From Mucilaginibacter lappiensis (GTDB lineage Bacteria; Bacteroidota; Bacteroidia; Sphingobacteriales; Sphingobacteriaceae), in contig NZ_FTMG01000021.1 of assembly GCF_900155965.1 (NCBI RefSeq), forward strand, positions 1 through 64,000: DNA of 64,000 nucleotides, in the 5' to 3' direction. The notes under the pieces were generated by a model, which was not told the origin of the DNA, searched no databases, and saw only the letters and a program-made list of their open reading frames with translations. Each line of letters opens with the position of its first letter. The first letter of the stretch is position 1. Of this stretch, positions 49,424-58,753 are shown in pieces. Both the position numbers and the translations under genes were made by a program.

Positions 49424-50515
49424 TTATTGATGATTTAACCAAAGATCGATAGGTTTGGCTACTTTAGCCGAAAATGGCAGGTTAATCTTTTTGCCCTGCC
49501 CAGCCGAAGCATAGGCCGCATAAATGATCTCCAACACGGCACGGCCGTCTTCGCCGGTTACTAGCGGGGTTTTATCATGGCGTACACAATCAATAAAGTG
49601 TTTCAGTTCGTGCGGATAACCCTGATTAAAGGCCTCTTCAAAAATGGTGAAGCTCCAGCCTTTGGAGGTGTCTGCTTTTTCCATGGCATAACCATAACCT
49701 TCGCGACTGTAGGTAACGGCTGCGTTGCCCATAAACAGATCAGCATAAATAACGCCGCCGGTGCCATAGATCTCGCAGCGATCATCCATACCGCCGTGTT
49801 TGGCCCAGCTGTTTTCGGCCACAGCTGTCACGCCGTTCTCAAATTCCACAATAATCACCGAGTTATCCTCGCCTTTGGTACGGCCTTTATGAAATACGGT
49901 GCTCATAGTGGCGTACACATTATTCACTTTGGCATCATTAAGCATCCACCTGAACCAGCCCAGCGCATGGCAGCCCATATCCATAATAACACCGCCGCCA
50001 GCCAGGTTAATATCATAAAACCAATCACTATGCGGGCCCGAATGTTTTTCGCCCTGTTTCAGCATAAATACCTCCCCTACAGCCCCATCTTTAACCAATT
50101 GCCGGGCACGCTCATATTTAGGCGCGAAACATAGCTCTTCGGCGTACATCAGCTTTACGTTATTGGCTTTACAGACAGCTATCATTTCGTCGGCCTCCTC
50201 GAGCGTTACAGCCAGTGGCTTTTCAATAATGATATGTTTACCGGCATTGGCTGCTTTAACGGTGGCCTGTGCATGGAGATAATTGGGCAGGCAGATATCC
50301 ACCACCTCGCAACCCGATTCGGCAATGAGCTGATCAATGTCATCAAACCATTGGGCTATCTCATGTTTTTTGGCAAAGGCTTTGGCTTTATCCGGGTTGC
50401 GGGCGTATACGGCAACTACTTCGGCTTCGGGTATAAAGCGATGGTATGATTCCATGTGGATATCGGTAATAAAACCGGCTCCGAGTATGGCTACTTTGGT
50501 TCTGTTCATGGGCAT
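49424..50515 (-). CDS. Gfo/Idh/MocA-family oxidoreductase
   Basis: The start is placed at ATG 50515 (MPMNRTKVAILGAGF), as the upstream part of the frame does not look like protein. The product is 363 residues. The Rossmann part is KVAILGAGFITDIHMESY near the N-terminus and the catalytic signature is IIIEKPLAVTLEEADEMI around residue 95. The C-terminal domain contains LAGGGVIMDMGCHALGWFRWML. Members oxidise or epimerise sugars and inositols with NAD(P). It is cotranscribed with nagB. The substrate is unknown. Confidence 0.9.
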   Translation of the reverse strand: MPMNRTKVAILGAGFITDIHMESYHRFIPEAEVVAVYARNPDKAKAFAKKHEIAQWFDDIDQLIAESGCEVVDICLPNYLHAQATVKAANAGKHIIIEKPLAVTLEEADEMIAVCKANNVKLMYAEELCFAPKYERARQLVKDGAVGEVFMLKQGEKHSGPHSDWFYDINLAGGGVIMDMGCHALGWFRWMLNDAKVNNVYATMSTVFHKGRTKGEDNSVIIVEFENGVTAVAENSWAKHGGMDDRCEIYGTGGVIYADLFMGNAAVTYSREGYGYAMEKADTSKGWSFTIFEEAFNQGYPHELKHFIDCVRHDKTPLVTGEDGRAVLEIIYAAYASAGQGKKINLPFSAKVAKPIDLWLNHQ

Positions 50516-50931
50516 AATTATATTAATTGGTTCGGGAAACACACGTGATGCGTCTCCACAAAAAAACAGTGCGTAAAGGCGCATCACATGCGTCTCTTAT
50601 TTAAACTTCATTCTCAATACTTGTAAAGCCAGGCACTGTTAGGTTTATTCAAGATTACTGAATTAAATACTAAATCAAAAAAACTAATTAAAGTTTTAAA
50701 AAGGATTTAGCATCGGCAACAGGCCGCATTTGAATGACCTTACACCAATCCGCCAACTTATTTCTGCTTATGAACATTTGCAATTTAAAAAGTTAATACA
50801 TATTATTGTGTAATATTGACACAATGATTGTTATTTGTTGTTAATTAGATATTTATAAACCAAAACTCTGCCAGTGCTGCATCATCTGTTGTCATGGCAT
50901 TTATAAACTGTACATAACCTGTATAAATTTT
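50516..50931. other. Divergent intergenic region with inverted repeat
   Basis: A GATGCGTCTCC...GGCGCATCACATGCGTCTC inverted repeat lies at 50545-50596, of the kind seen at 8188-8256. The remaining 330 bases are AT-rich; no clear promoter box or RNA gene was found. Confidence 0.5.
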
Positions 50932-53271
50932 ATGGCGAATCAATTTAAACTCCTGGCTTTACTGGGACTGCTGCCTGCAACTGTAGTAATGGGTCAAACC
51001 AAATGGACAGAAAACAAATCGGGCGACGTTGTCTGGGTGACCAATAGCGGCGGGCAAAATCTGGGGTATTCCAGCACATCCGGCGTAAAAATATTAACGG
51101 TGGATGGCTTCGCTTTTAAAGACCTGAACAAGAACGGCAAGCTGGATAAGTACGAGGACTGGCGCCTGCCGGTTGATGTACGGGCAAAGGACCTGGCCTC
51201 AAAAATGAGCGTAGAGCAAATTGCCGGTTTGATGCTGTACAGTAAGCATCAGCCTATACCAGCGGCACCAGCTGGACCTTTCGCCGGGACGTATGGCGGT
51301 AAGGTATTTGCCGAAAGCGGCGCTAAACCTTATGACCTGTCTGATCAGCAAAAGCAATTTCTGGAAAAAGATAATGTGCGACATGTGCTCATTACCTCGG
51401 TTCAAAGTCCGGAGGTGGCAGCGCAATGGAACAATAATGCCCAGGCATTTGTGGAAGGTTTAGGCTTGGGTATCCCCAATAATAACAGCTCCGACCCGCG
51501 GCATGGCACCGTGGCTACGGCTGAGTTTAATGCGGGTGCGGGGGGATCAATCTCCATGTGGCCCGGGTCGCTGGGTTTTGCTGCTACATTTGATCCCAAG
51601 GTGGTAGAAGATTTTGGTCATATCGCTGCGCTGGAATACCGGGCTCTAGGTATTGCTACAGCGCTTTCGCCACAAGTAGATATCGCTACCGATCCGCGCT
51701 GGTGGCGGGTGAGTGGTACTTTTGGGGAAGATCCGCAGCTATCGGCCGATATGGCGCGGGGGTATATTGATGGTTTCCAAACGTCTGTTGGCGACAAGGA
51801 AATTACCGGAGGCTGGGGATACGGCAGCGTGAACGCTATGGTAAAACACTGGCCCGGTGGTGGCGCTGGTGAGGGTGGCCGCGATGCGCATTATGGTTAT
51901 GGCAAGTACGCCGTTTATCCGGGCAACAACTTTAAGCAACATCTGATCCCCTTTACCGAAGGCGCTTTTAAGCTGAACGGTAAAACTGGCATGGCCGCAT
52001 CGGTAATGCCCTACTATACCATATCCTTTAATCAGGATACCAAAAACAAGGAAAATGTAGCGAATAATTATAACTCCTATATCATTAATGATCTGCTCCG
52101 AAAGAAATATCATTTTGATGGCGTGGTATGTACCGATTGGCTGGTTACCGGTGATGAAACCGCGGTCGATCAGTTTCTGTCGGGCAAATCATGGGGTGTG
52201 GAAGGGCTTACGGTTGCGCAACGACACTATAAAATACTGATGGCAGGCGTCGATCAATTTGGGGGTAATAATGAAGTGGCTCCAGTGGTGGCTGCCTACC
52301 AGATGGGGGTAAAAGAGCATGGCGAAGCCTTTATGCGGGCAAGGTTTGAGCAGTCGGCAGTAAGGTTGCTGCGTAATCTGTTCAGAACCGGGCTTTTTGA
52401 AAACCCATACCTTGATCCGCAGGTATCAAAAAGTATTGTAGGTAATCCCGATTTTATGAATGCCGGTTACCAGGCACAACTGAAATCTATTGTGATGTTG
52501 AAGAATAAGAACAATGTGCTGCCGCTTACCAAAAACAAAACGGTATATGTACCTAAGCAATTTACCCCTGCAGGTAAAAACTTCCTCGGTATGCAAACTC
52601 CCGAAAAACTGGAATACCCGGTGAATATAGAAACGGTAAAGAAATATTTTAAAGTGACTGAAAATCCTGATGAAGCTGATTATGCGCTGGTGTTTATCAA
52701 CAGTCCTAACAGCGGCGGCGGTTATAACAGCGACGATGCCAAAAATGGCGGCAACGGTTATGTACCTGTAAGTTTGCAATACCAAAAATATACTGCGACT
52801 GATGCCCGCGCAACCAGTATAGCCGGCGGCGATCCGCTGGAAAAATTCACCAATCGTACTTATAAAGATAAATCGGCAACGGCCATCAATGTAACTGATC
52901 TGGCTATGGTAAACGATACCTATACCAAGATGAAAGGTAAGCCGGTGATTGTCTCAGTTAATATGGCCAACCCGATGGTGTTTTCGGAGTTTGAAAAAAA
53001 TACCAACGCCATTGTAGTTGATTTTGGTGTGCAGGGACAGGCGACATTAGATATACTGACGGGCAACAGCGAACCATCAGCATTACTGCCACTGCAAATG
53101 CCTGCTGATATGCACACGGTTGAAAAACAGTTTGAAGATGTGCCCCATGATATGAAATGTTATGTAGATGACCAAGGCAATACTTATGATTTTGGTTTCG
53201 GTCTGAACTGGAAAGGCGTTATTAATGATGCCCGTACCGCTAAGTATAAGAAGACAGGGGTAAAGCCTTAA
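50932..53271 (+). CDS. GH3 family glycosidase with EF-hand-like segment
   Basis: The product is 779 residues with a signal peptide (LLALLGLLPATVVMGQ). Residues 55-75 (DLNKNGKLDKYEDWRLPVDVR) have a calcium-binding EF-hand/dockerin-like loop directly before the GH3 barrel. GH3 hallmarks are DIATDPRWWRVSGTFGEDP, MVKHWPGGGAGEGGRDAHYGYG, and FDGVVCTDWLVTGDE carrying the nucleophile Asp. The C-terminal alpha/beta part ends with FGFGLNWKGV. No fibronectin-III domain follows, so it differs from the first GH3. It is exported and cuts beta- or similar glycosidic bonds; it stands alone. Confidence 0.92.
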   Translation: MANQFKLLALLGLLPATVVMGQTKWTENKSGDVVWVTNSGGQNLGYSSTSGVKILTVDGFAFKDLNKNGKLDKYEDWRLPVDVRAKDLASKMSVEQIAGLMLYSKHQPIPAAPAGPFAGTYGGKVFAESGAKPYDLSDQQKQFLEKDNVRHVLITSVQSPEVAAQWNNNAQAFVEGLGLGIPNNNSSDPRHGTVATAEFNAGAGGSISMWPGSLGFAATFDPKVVEDFGHIAALEYRALGIATALSPQVDIATDPRWWRVSGTFGEDPQLSADMARGYIDGFQTSVGDKEITGGWGYGSVNAMVKHWPGGGAGEGGRDAHYGYGKYAVYPGNNFKQHLIPFTEGAFKLNGKTGMAASVMPYYTISFNQDTKNKENVANNYNSYIINDLLRKKYHFDGVVCTDWLVTGDETAVDQFLSGKSWGVEGLTVAQRHYKILMAGVDQFGGNNEVAPVVAAYQMGVKEHGEAFMRARFEQSAVRLLRNLFRTGLFENPYLDPQVSKSIVGNPDFMNAGYQAQLKSIVMLKNKNNVLPLTKNKTVYVPKQFTPAGKNFLGMQTPEKLEYPVNIETVKKYFKVTENPDEADYALVFINSPNSGGGYNSDDAKNGGNGYVPVSLQYQKYTATDARATSIAGGDPLEKFTNRTYKDKSATAINVTDLAMVNDTYTKMKGKPVIVSVNMANPMVFSEFEKNTNAIVVDFGVQGQATLDILTGNSEPSALLPLQMPADMHTVEKQFEDVPHDMKCYVDDQGNTYDFGFGLNWKGVINDARTAKYKKTGVKP

Positions 53272-53294
53272 ATTAGATATTAAGAATACTCAAT

Positions 53295-53392
53295 GTCATT
53301 TCGAACGAGGCACGAGGAGAAATCTTCTGCATTGTGCAAGGCTTCAATTGCAAATCGTAAAAGATTTCTCCTCGTGCCTCGTTCGAAATGAC
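53295..53392. repeat. Perfect 32-bp inverted repeat between convergent genes
   Basis: GTCATTTCGAACGAGGCACG (continuing to 53326) is matched base for base by its reverse complement at 53361-53392, with a 34-nt loop. It lies between the GH3 stop and the 3' end of the next minus-strand gene and probably serves as a bidirectional terminator as well as a mobile repeat. Confidence 0.85.
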
Positions 53393-53423
53393 AACTTTTT
53401 TATCTCTTCTGAATGTTTTTACT

Positions 53424-53735
53424 TTATCCCCAAAATTCTTCAGTAGAAGCAACCGGGGAAAGCAGGTCGAGCACAGGTTCAATTTCAAGATTGCTGGCCC
53501 AAAGCTCGGTATCAAATTTTTTGAATGATGCTAAAGATGTCAGTACCTCATGAGCCGCCTCATTTTCAAGTTGATCAAAGTGCATAAATGTTTTGCCATC
53601 GGGTAGTAGCCAGCAACCGTATTTAATTCCTGGGTGGTTAAGCTCTTTTAATTCTTTTACAATGCCGGCAATATTGGCTTGGTTTATAGAGGCAAACTCG
53701 GGCGTGGTGGTGTAATGTACTCTTACTATTTTCAT
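53424..53735 (-). CDS. Small hypothetical protein (dimeric alpha/beta-barrel-like)
   Basis: The product is 103 residues without signal peptide. It starts MKIVRVHYTTTPEFASINQ and continues GIKYGCWLLPDGKTFMHFDQLENEAAHEVLTSL. The alternation of strands and helices resembles ferredoxin-like dimeric alpha/beta-barrel proteins such as the NIPSNAP or ABM group, but no family name can be given with confidence. It faces the GH3 gene and is divergent from the carboxylesterase gene. Confidence 0.6.
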   Translation of the reverse strand: MKIVRVHYTTTPEFASINQANIAGIVKELKELNHPGIKYGCWLLPDGKTFMHFDQLENEAAHEVLTSLASFKKFDTELWASNLEIEPVLDLLSPVASTEEFWG

Positions 53736-53908
53736 AATGATTGGTTTGGATGATTAGATGAGTAAAAATAACGGCTAAATGTCAGCTGTAAAACGGGCAA
53801 AAAAGACTTTTTACAGGGTGTTTTGCGACAAAGTACAATATGCCCGTGCGGTTAAATATAAAAGGGCAGGGGTAAAACTATAAATTAGCTGATGGTAAAC
53901 CTTAACAT

Positions 53909-55453
53909 ATGATTATGAAAAACTGCTTGTTATTATCTGTAATGTTGTTGTACTGCACTTTGGCCAGCGCTCAAAAAGCCGATCTGACCATCGTTAAAAC
54001 CGATGCAGGGCTTGTTTCGGGCAGTACCAATGTTGCAGGAGATATACATATATTTAAGGGGATCCCCTTTGCCGCGCCACCCGTTGGTGATCTGCGATGG
54101 AAGGCGCCCCAGCCGGTACAACCCTGGGAAGGTGTAAAACAATGCACAGCGTTTTCGGCTAGCCCCATGCAGCCTAAACCTCATGAGTTTGGCGTTTACA
54201 CGCGTGAGTTTTTGATCCCCAGTGAACCTATCAGCGAGGATTGCTTGTATTTAAATGTATGGACAGGCGCCAGATCATCGGCAGAAAAACGACCGGTATT
54301 GGTTTATATCTATGGCGGAGGTTTTTCGACAGGAGGGGCAGCGGTACCTCTTTATGACGGCGAAGCTACAGCGAAAAAGGGGGTAATATTTGTGGTGATC
54401 AATTACCGGGTTGGGATATTTGGTTTTCTGGCTCATCCGGAACTGAGCAAAGAATCGGGTCATAATGCATCCGGAAATTATGGGTTGATGGATCAGCTGG
54501 CCGCATTGCAATGGATCAAACAAAACATCAAAGCTTTTGGTGGCGACCCGGATAATGTAACTATTGCCGGGCAATCTGCCGGTTCCATAAGTGTAAATTA
54601 CCTGGTGGCCTCGCCATTAGGTAAAGGGCTGTTTCAAAGGGCTATTGCCGAAAGCGGCGCCAGCTTTATCGGTCAGGGAGACTCCGAACTGGCCGAGGCC
54701 GAAGCCAATGGCGTAAAAACAGCACAGGCCTTGGGCGCTAATTCCATTGCCGAATTAAGGGCAAAACCGGCAGCCGAACTGGTGGGCAAAGGTCAGCAAA
54801 ACCGTCCCATTGTAGATGGTTATGTATTGCCTCAAAATATAGCGCGCATCTTTGCCGAAAGCAAACAGAACGATGTGCCGCTACTCACTGGGTGGAACGA
54901 GGACGATGCGTTTGTGGGTAAATTGAAAAACACGACGGATTACAGGGCCGAAGTATTGGAACAATATGGGATCAGGTCCAATGCTTTTATACAGCTTTAC
55001 CCTGCAAATACAGATGCTGATGCAGCAACTTCACAAATCAGGATAAACCGCGACCGGCTGTTTGGAACACAAAATTATACCTGGGCCAATACGCAAAGCG
55101 AAAAAGGGCGGTCAAAAGTATATGTTTATCGATTTACCCGACGAGTGCCCGCTACGGAAGATTTTGTAAAATACGGCGCCTTCCACTCTGGCGAAGTAGC
55201 TTATGCCTATGATAACCTCCGGTTTTTAAACCGCCCATGGCAGCAGGTTGATCACCAGCTGGCGGTGACGATATCAGCCTATTGGGTGAACTTTGCCAAA
55301 ACGGGTAACCCCAACGGGAAAGGGCTACCCGTGTGGCCCGCCTACAATACGCATAATAACCAGATCATGATATTGAGCGAAAAACCAGCGGCGACCACTT
55401 TGCCTGATAAGGCCGCTCTGGATTTTATGCTAAAAGAGGTGGGCGGAAAATAG
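53909..55453 (+). CDS. Secreted type-B carboxylesterase
   Basis: The product is 514 residues with a signal peptide (LLLSVMLLYCTLASAQ). It belongs to the PF00135 carboxylesterase/lipase family: FKGIPFAAPPVGDLRWKAPQ, SEDCLYLNVWTGA, VLVYIYGGGFSTGG (oxyanion hole), and the nucleophile Ser223 in TIAGQSAGSISVNYL. The catalytic His is probably in YGAFHSGEVAYAYDNL. It hydrolyses esters in the periplasm, possibly those on sugars or plant polymers, since glycosidase genes are close. The ATG at 53909 is followed two codons later by another. Confidence 0.93.
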   Translation: MIMKNCLLLSVMLLYCTLASAQKADLTIVKTDAGLVSGSTNVAGDIHIFKGIPFAAPPVGDLRWKAPQPVQPWEGVKQCTAFSASPMQPKPHEFGVYTREFLIPSEPISEDCLYLNVWTGARSSAEKRPVLVYIYGGGFSTGGAAVPLYDGEATAKKGVIFVVINYRVGIFGFLAHPELSKESGHNASGNYGLMDQLAALQWIKQNIKAFGGDPDNVTIAGQSAGSISVNYLVASPLGKGLFQRAIAESGASFIGQGDSELAEAEANGVKTAQALGANSIAELRAKPAAELVGKGQQNRPIVDGYVLPQNIARIFAESKQNDVPLLTGWNEDDAFVGKLKNTTDYRAEVLEQYGIRSNAFIQLYPANTDADAATSQIRINRDRLFGTQNYTWANTQSEKGRSKVYVYRFTRRVPATEDFVKYGAFHSGEVAYAYDNLRFLNRPWQQVDHQLAVTISAYWVNFAKTGNPNGKGLPVWPAYNTHNNQIMILSEKPAATTLPDKAALDFMLKEVGGK

Positions 55454-55464
55454 AATATTGTAAA

Positions 55465-55767
55465 TTAATTCTTCTGCTGTTTGATCAGATTTTCCAATGC
55501 CTGCAAATGTTTTTTGAAAGCAGCACGACCTTTTTCGGTAACCGAGTAGCGGGTATTGGGTTTACGGCCGATAAAGCTTTTTTGCACTTCCATGTAAGCC
55601 TCCTTTTCCAATGCTTTCAAGTGCGAAGCCAGGTTGCCATCGGTAAGCTCCAGTAACTCTTTAAGCGAGTTAAAATCATAGCTTTCGTTGGCAACCAATA
55701 CGCTCATGATCTGCAGGCGTATGCGGTTTTCAAATGCTTTATCAAACTGGTCTAACGATATTTTCAC
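55465..55767 (-). CDS. Winged-helix regulator (PF13601 type)
   Basis: The product is 100 residues. It has the single winged HTH of the HTH_34/MarR-like group: FENRIRLQIMSVLVANESYDFNSLKELLELTDGNLASHLKALEKEAYMEVQKSFIGRKPNTRYSVTEKGR-type order, with the recognition helix around NLASHLKALE. Such small regulators usually control the adjacent membrane protein gene. The start codon of this gene overlaps the stop of the upstream gene by four bases (ATGA). Confidence 0.87.
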   Translation of the reverse strand: MKISLDQFDKAFENRIRLQIMSVLVANESYDFNSLKELLELTDGNLASHLKALEKEAYMEVQKSFIGRKPNTRYSVTEKGRAAFKKHLQALENLIKQQKN

Positions 55768-56363
55768 GAATCGTATTTAAAGTGCATCACGGTGCCGTAT
55801 ATAATATGCAGCACGCCAAAGCCGATGGTCCAGAATAGCAAGCCATATCCGGGTACCAGTGCGGCGAGCAAACCTAATAAAATCTCTATGATCCCCAAAC
55901 TCTTTACGCCCGAATAGGTGTAATGACTACCGGCAACCAAAGCCATGCCATAAAATATCAATGTAGCCGGTGCAACAATACCATAATGACCATGGTAAAT
56001 GAGGATAAAAGTAAACAAGCCACCACTAACCAGCGGAATAGCCATATTGATCAGCAGTCTTTTACTGCCCGTGCTCCAGAAGGGCTGACCATTTTTTTGC
56101 GCTTTTCTGTAGGATAACCAGACACCTGTACCAATGGAGAGAATCAAAACAGCGAAGGCTACCAGAAATAGCTCGGCGATGGACACGATGTTGTTATGTT
56201 CATAGTCGCCAGTTTGTAGCAGGCTGTAACCAATGCCCGCACCAATAAGGGCATAAATGCCTGCCATAATGCCCGATAGGCCGCTAAGCGAAATGAACTT
56301 AGCCGAACGCTCCATCAGGTCGCGGATGGAGCTGAGTTCGGCGTGAATGTCTTTTTCTTCCAT
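55764..56363 (-). CDS. Membrane protein of unknown function
   Basis: The start is placed at ATG 56363 (MEEKDIHAELSSIRDLMERS). The product is 199 residues with five hydrophobic segments after a cytosolic N-terminal helix (for example FISLSGLSGIMAGIYALIGAGIGYSLL and LLINMAIPLVSGGLFTFILIY). The family is common next to PF13601 regulators in Bacteroidota, but no activity is known. It is translationally coupled to the regulator, so the regulator probably responds to or controls it. Confidence 0.7.
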   Translation of the reverse strand: MEEKDIHAELSSIRDLMERSAKFISLSGLSGIMAGIYALIGAGIGYSLLQTGDYEHNNIVSIAELFLVAFAVLILSIGTGVWLSYRKAQKNGQPFWSTGSKRLLINMAIPLVSGGLFTFILIYHGHYGIVAPATLIFYGMALVAGSHYTYSGVKSLGIIEILLGLLAALVPGYGLLFWTIGFGVLHIIYGTVMHFKYDS

Positions 56364-56590
56364 TGAAAGTGCTTTGATTTTCAAAGTTAATAAGATATTT
56401 GGAAATGGCAAGAGAGATTGGAAAAGGATTAGTGATAAACGGCGAAAAGAACCATTACCCGTGGTAGTTACCGGTTAGGCAAAACAGGATGATTTTATTA
56501 ACAATACTTAAAGTATATAGGAGTGAGTTAAGCTGGTATCAAAACTTTTCTTTAAGGTTAATGTTACATGAAAACACTTTAACCAATCAG

Positions 56591-57067
56591 ATGCGCACTT
56601 TTATATTCCTGTCTGTTTTTTTATTATTCGTAACTGCCTGTAAGAGCCCCGATCAAAAATCTACATCAGTAAAAGACACCATTAAGTCGGTAAATGCAAA
56701 TCCGGTTAAAGCCGATTCTGTGCAGTTTTCAGAACCATTGGTGAAGGATCTGTATGTCAAGTCTGGCCTGGTAGCTAAAATTCATGTGATTAATGCCGTA
56801 AAAAGTCAGGAGGTATATATTGTTAGCGCCAGATTACTAACAGCCTATAAAGGGAAACAGCCGGCTAATGCGGCCATTAAATACGAGGCTTTTTTAGAAG
56901 AAGGAGATTACAAAGAATTTGTAGGAAAAGACCTCATCATATTTCTTAAACCCAATACCCAGGATCGCCAGCTTTATAACGAAGGTGTACAATGGGGGCG
57001 TTCAGAACCAAACGTAGAATTTACATATAGCGATTCGTTGAAGAACTATATTTCAAAACTTAAATAA
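56591..57067 (+). CDS. Lipoprotein next to Tae4-like amidase (possible immunity protein)
   Basis: The start is placed at ATG 56591 (MRTFIFLSVFLLFVTACKS), a lipoprotein signal with lipobox; an upstream frame lacks protein character. The product is 158 residues, charged, with SGLVAKIHVINAVKSQEVYIVSARLLTAYKG and a C-terminal part EFTYSDSLKNYISKLK. No family is recognised. It lies four bases before the amidase gene, so both are cotranscribed. A periplasm-facing partner of a peptidoglycan amidase would fit an immunity role, but the classical Tai4 fold is not evident. Confidence 0.6.
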   Translation: MRTFIFLSVFLLFVTACKSPDQKSTSVKDTIKSVNANPVKADSVQFSEPLVKDLYVKSGLVAKIHVINAVKSQEVYIVSARLLTAYKGKQPANAAIKYEAFLEEGDYKEFVGKDLIIFLKPNTQDRQLYNEGVQWGRSEPNVEFTYSDSLKNYISKLK

Positions 57068-57071
57068 TACC

Positions 57072-57560
57072 ATGCTATTACCCACGTATCAAAGTTTAAT
57101 AACAAATTACCCGGGGAGCGAATACAGCGCTGCCCAGGTTAAAGAGCTGATCAAAGGCGAAATACAATCGCCAAACTTTACCAATACTTGTGTAATCAGG
57201 ATGAGCCGGGCTTTTAATTATGCCAATAGCGGGAGTCTTTTTGATATACCCTCCAATTTTCATGGCATGCTAACTGTTAAAGGCGGTGATAAATTGAATT
57301 ATGCGCTCAGGGTAGGCGAGTTTAATACATTTTTGCAACATCAATACAGCAAGCCAACAATGGTGTTGAAAAGAAAAGACGGGGAATATGATCTGAAATC
57401 CATTCAGGGTGTACGTGGCATTATAAAATTTGATGTAAGCGGCTGGAGTGATGCGAGCGGGCATTTTACGTTTTGGGATGGCTTGTCATGTGTTTATTGC
57501 GGCGATCATAACTATTTTGCCATGAAACAAACCACCGCTATTTCGCTGTGGAAATGTTGA
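57072..57560 (+). CDS. Tae4-like peptidoglycan amidase (T6SS-effector family)
   Basis: The product is 162 residues, all soluble, without signal peptide. It matches the Tae4 amidase family: SPNFTNTCVIRMSRAFNYA with the nucleophile Cys40, and GIIKFDVSGWSDASGHFTFWDG with the catalytic His131. Tae4 enzymes cut the D-Glu to mDAP bond in peptidoglycan stems and are normally delivered by type VI secretion. No secretion genes lie in this window. The upstream lipoprotein is four bases away. A phage-like or eCIS delivery is also possible. Confidence 0.85.
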   Translation: MLLPTYQSLITNYPGSEYSAAQVKELIKGEIQSPNFTNTCVIRMSRAFNYANSGSLFDIPSNFHGMLTVKGGDKLNYALRVGEFNTFLQHQYSKPTMVLKRKDGEYDLKSIQGVRGIIKFDVSGWSDASGHFTFWDGLSCVYCGDHNYFAMKQTTAISLWKC

Positions 57561-57928
57561 TTATTTGTAGCTACAAATAAATTAATTATAAAAACTCTAA
57601 AGTGCAGGTAATGTGTCTTTTACGGGAATGTCCGGTGAAGGTATATTACCTGTATCTCTAATGATGATTTTCTTCTTCACAGGTCATCGGTATATCCTGC
57701 CGAATAACGCTATACCGCACTCCGTGATTTTTTTTGCTTATTTACCCAACGTCCTTTCTGTAGCACACGAAGAGAGTGTGTGGATATGAACAGAGCGGTG
57801 GCAAGTACAAAAGATTAGGCTCATGTGGGTGTTATCTTTTTTTAATTATATTTTCAATAATTATTGAAAATTCAAAATAAATAGTAATTTTGTGTTGTTG
57901 AATTACCAGAACATAAAATTATAGCAGT
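57561..57928. other. Intergenic region with promoter
   Basis: Apart from the promoter at its right end, these 368 bases contain only an AT-rich stretch and a short repeat-like ATAACGCTATACCGC motif. No RNA gene or hairpin terminator with a T run is clear. Confidence 0.4.
57864..57892 (+). promoter_or_regulatory. Bacteroidota-type promoter upstream of the DUF393 gene
   Basis: TTG (57864-57866) and TAATTTTG (57885-57892) are 18 bases apart, which fits the -33 TTG and -7 TAnnTTTG boxes of Bacteroidota sigma-ABfr promoters. The gene starts 37 bases downstream of the -7 box. Confidence 0.65.
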
Positions 57929-58753
57929 ATGAAAACGCTAAATGATCATATGGTACTTTTTGATGCCGAATGCCCTATGTGCAGTATATATACCAAAGCC
58001 TTTGTTAAAACCGGTATGCTGGCCGGCGATGGCCGGCAGGCTTATCAGCAGGTGCCCGAAAATAGTTGCCCGGTGTATGACCGCCAGCGCGCCGCCAATG
58101 AAATTGCCCTCATCAACCTGAAAACCGGCCAGGTGACTTACGGTATCAAAAGCCTGTTTAAAATAATTGGCAACACCTGGCCGGTATTCGCGCCGTTGTT
58201 CGCGTTTAAGCCATTTGTATGGCTCATGAGTAAACTTTACGCTTTTATATCATACAACAGGCGGGTTATTATTCCTCCCACTAAAGAGGGCGATGGATTT
58301 ACATATCAACCCACGTTTAAATTGCATTACCGTATAGCTTACCTGCTGTTTACCTGGTTTATTGTTGGGTTTACGCTTACCGCTTATGCAAATTTGCTGA
58401 GCCCAACGGTACCCTTGGGAAATGCTTATCGTGAGTATATGATATGCGGCGGACAGATCATTATTCAGGGAACGGTGATGAGCTTTTGGGACCGCCGGCA
58501 AATATGGACCTACCTGGGCAATATGATGACTATTTCTTTGGCAGGCAGTTTGCTGCTTTTAATTCCAATGGCAATAAACCATTGGCTTCAATTCGGGTCT
58601 GAGGTGTATGCCTTGTATTTTATGGGAGTGGCCGGATTAATGTTTCTGGAACATATCCGCAGAACTAAGCTATTAAACCTGGGGTGGACATTGACCATCA
58701 CCTGGGTTGCATACCGCATTATTTTATTGGCACTGATTTTAAACCTGAACTAA
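57929..58753 (+). CDS. DUF393 (DCC1-like) thiol-disulfide oxidoreductase with membrane domain
   Basis: The product is 274 residues. The first 100 form the DCC/DUF393 thioredoxin-like part: MVLFDAECPMCSIYTKAFVKTGML, with a CxxC at the active position, then INLKTGQVTYGIKSLFKIIG. The last 130 residues have four membrane helices (IAYLLFTWFIVGFTLTAYANLL...), unusual for the short DCC1 proteins. The gene overlaps the next one at TAATG, so the two are translated in sequence. A role in membrane thiol chemistry is possible. Confidence 0.82.
   Translation: MKTLNDHMVLFDAECPMCSIYTKAFVKTGMLAGDGRQAYQQVPENSCPVYDRQRAANEIALINLKTGQVTYGIKSLFKIIGNTWPVFAPLFAFKPFVWLMSKLYAFISYNRRVIIPPTKEGDGFTYQPTFKLHYRIAYLLFTWFIVGFTLTAYANLLSPTVPLGNAYREYMICGGQIIIQGTVMSFWDRRQIWTYLGNMMTISLAGSLLLLIPMAINHWLQFGSEVYALYFMGVAGLMFLEHIRRTKLLNLGWTLTITWVAYRIILLALILNLN

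Noticed and set aside
49577..50134. Plus-strand frame of 185 residues opposite the Gfo/Idh/MocA gene
   Set aside because: Antisense to a conserved oxidoreductase, His-rich and without domain similarity.
56489..56590. Longer start for the lipoprotein next to the amidase
   Set aside because: It would place 34 residues ahead of a complete lipoprotein signal peptide, which would block export.
57072..57560. Possible type VI secretion locus around the Tae4-like amidase
   Set aside because: No Hcp, VgrG, sheath or baseplate genes are present in the window; only the effector-like gene and a lipoprotein were found.
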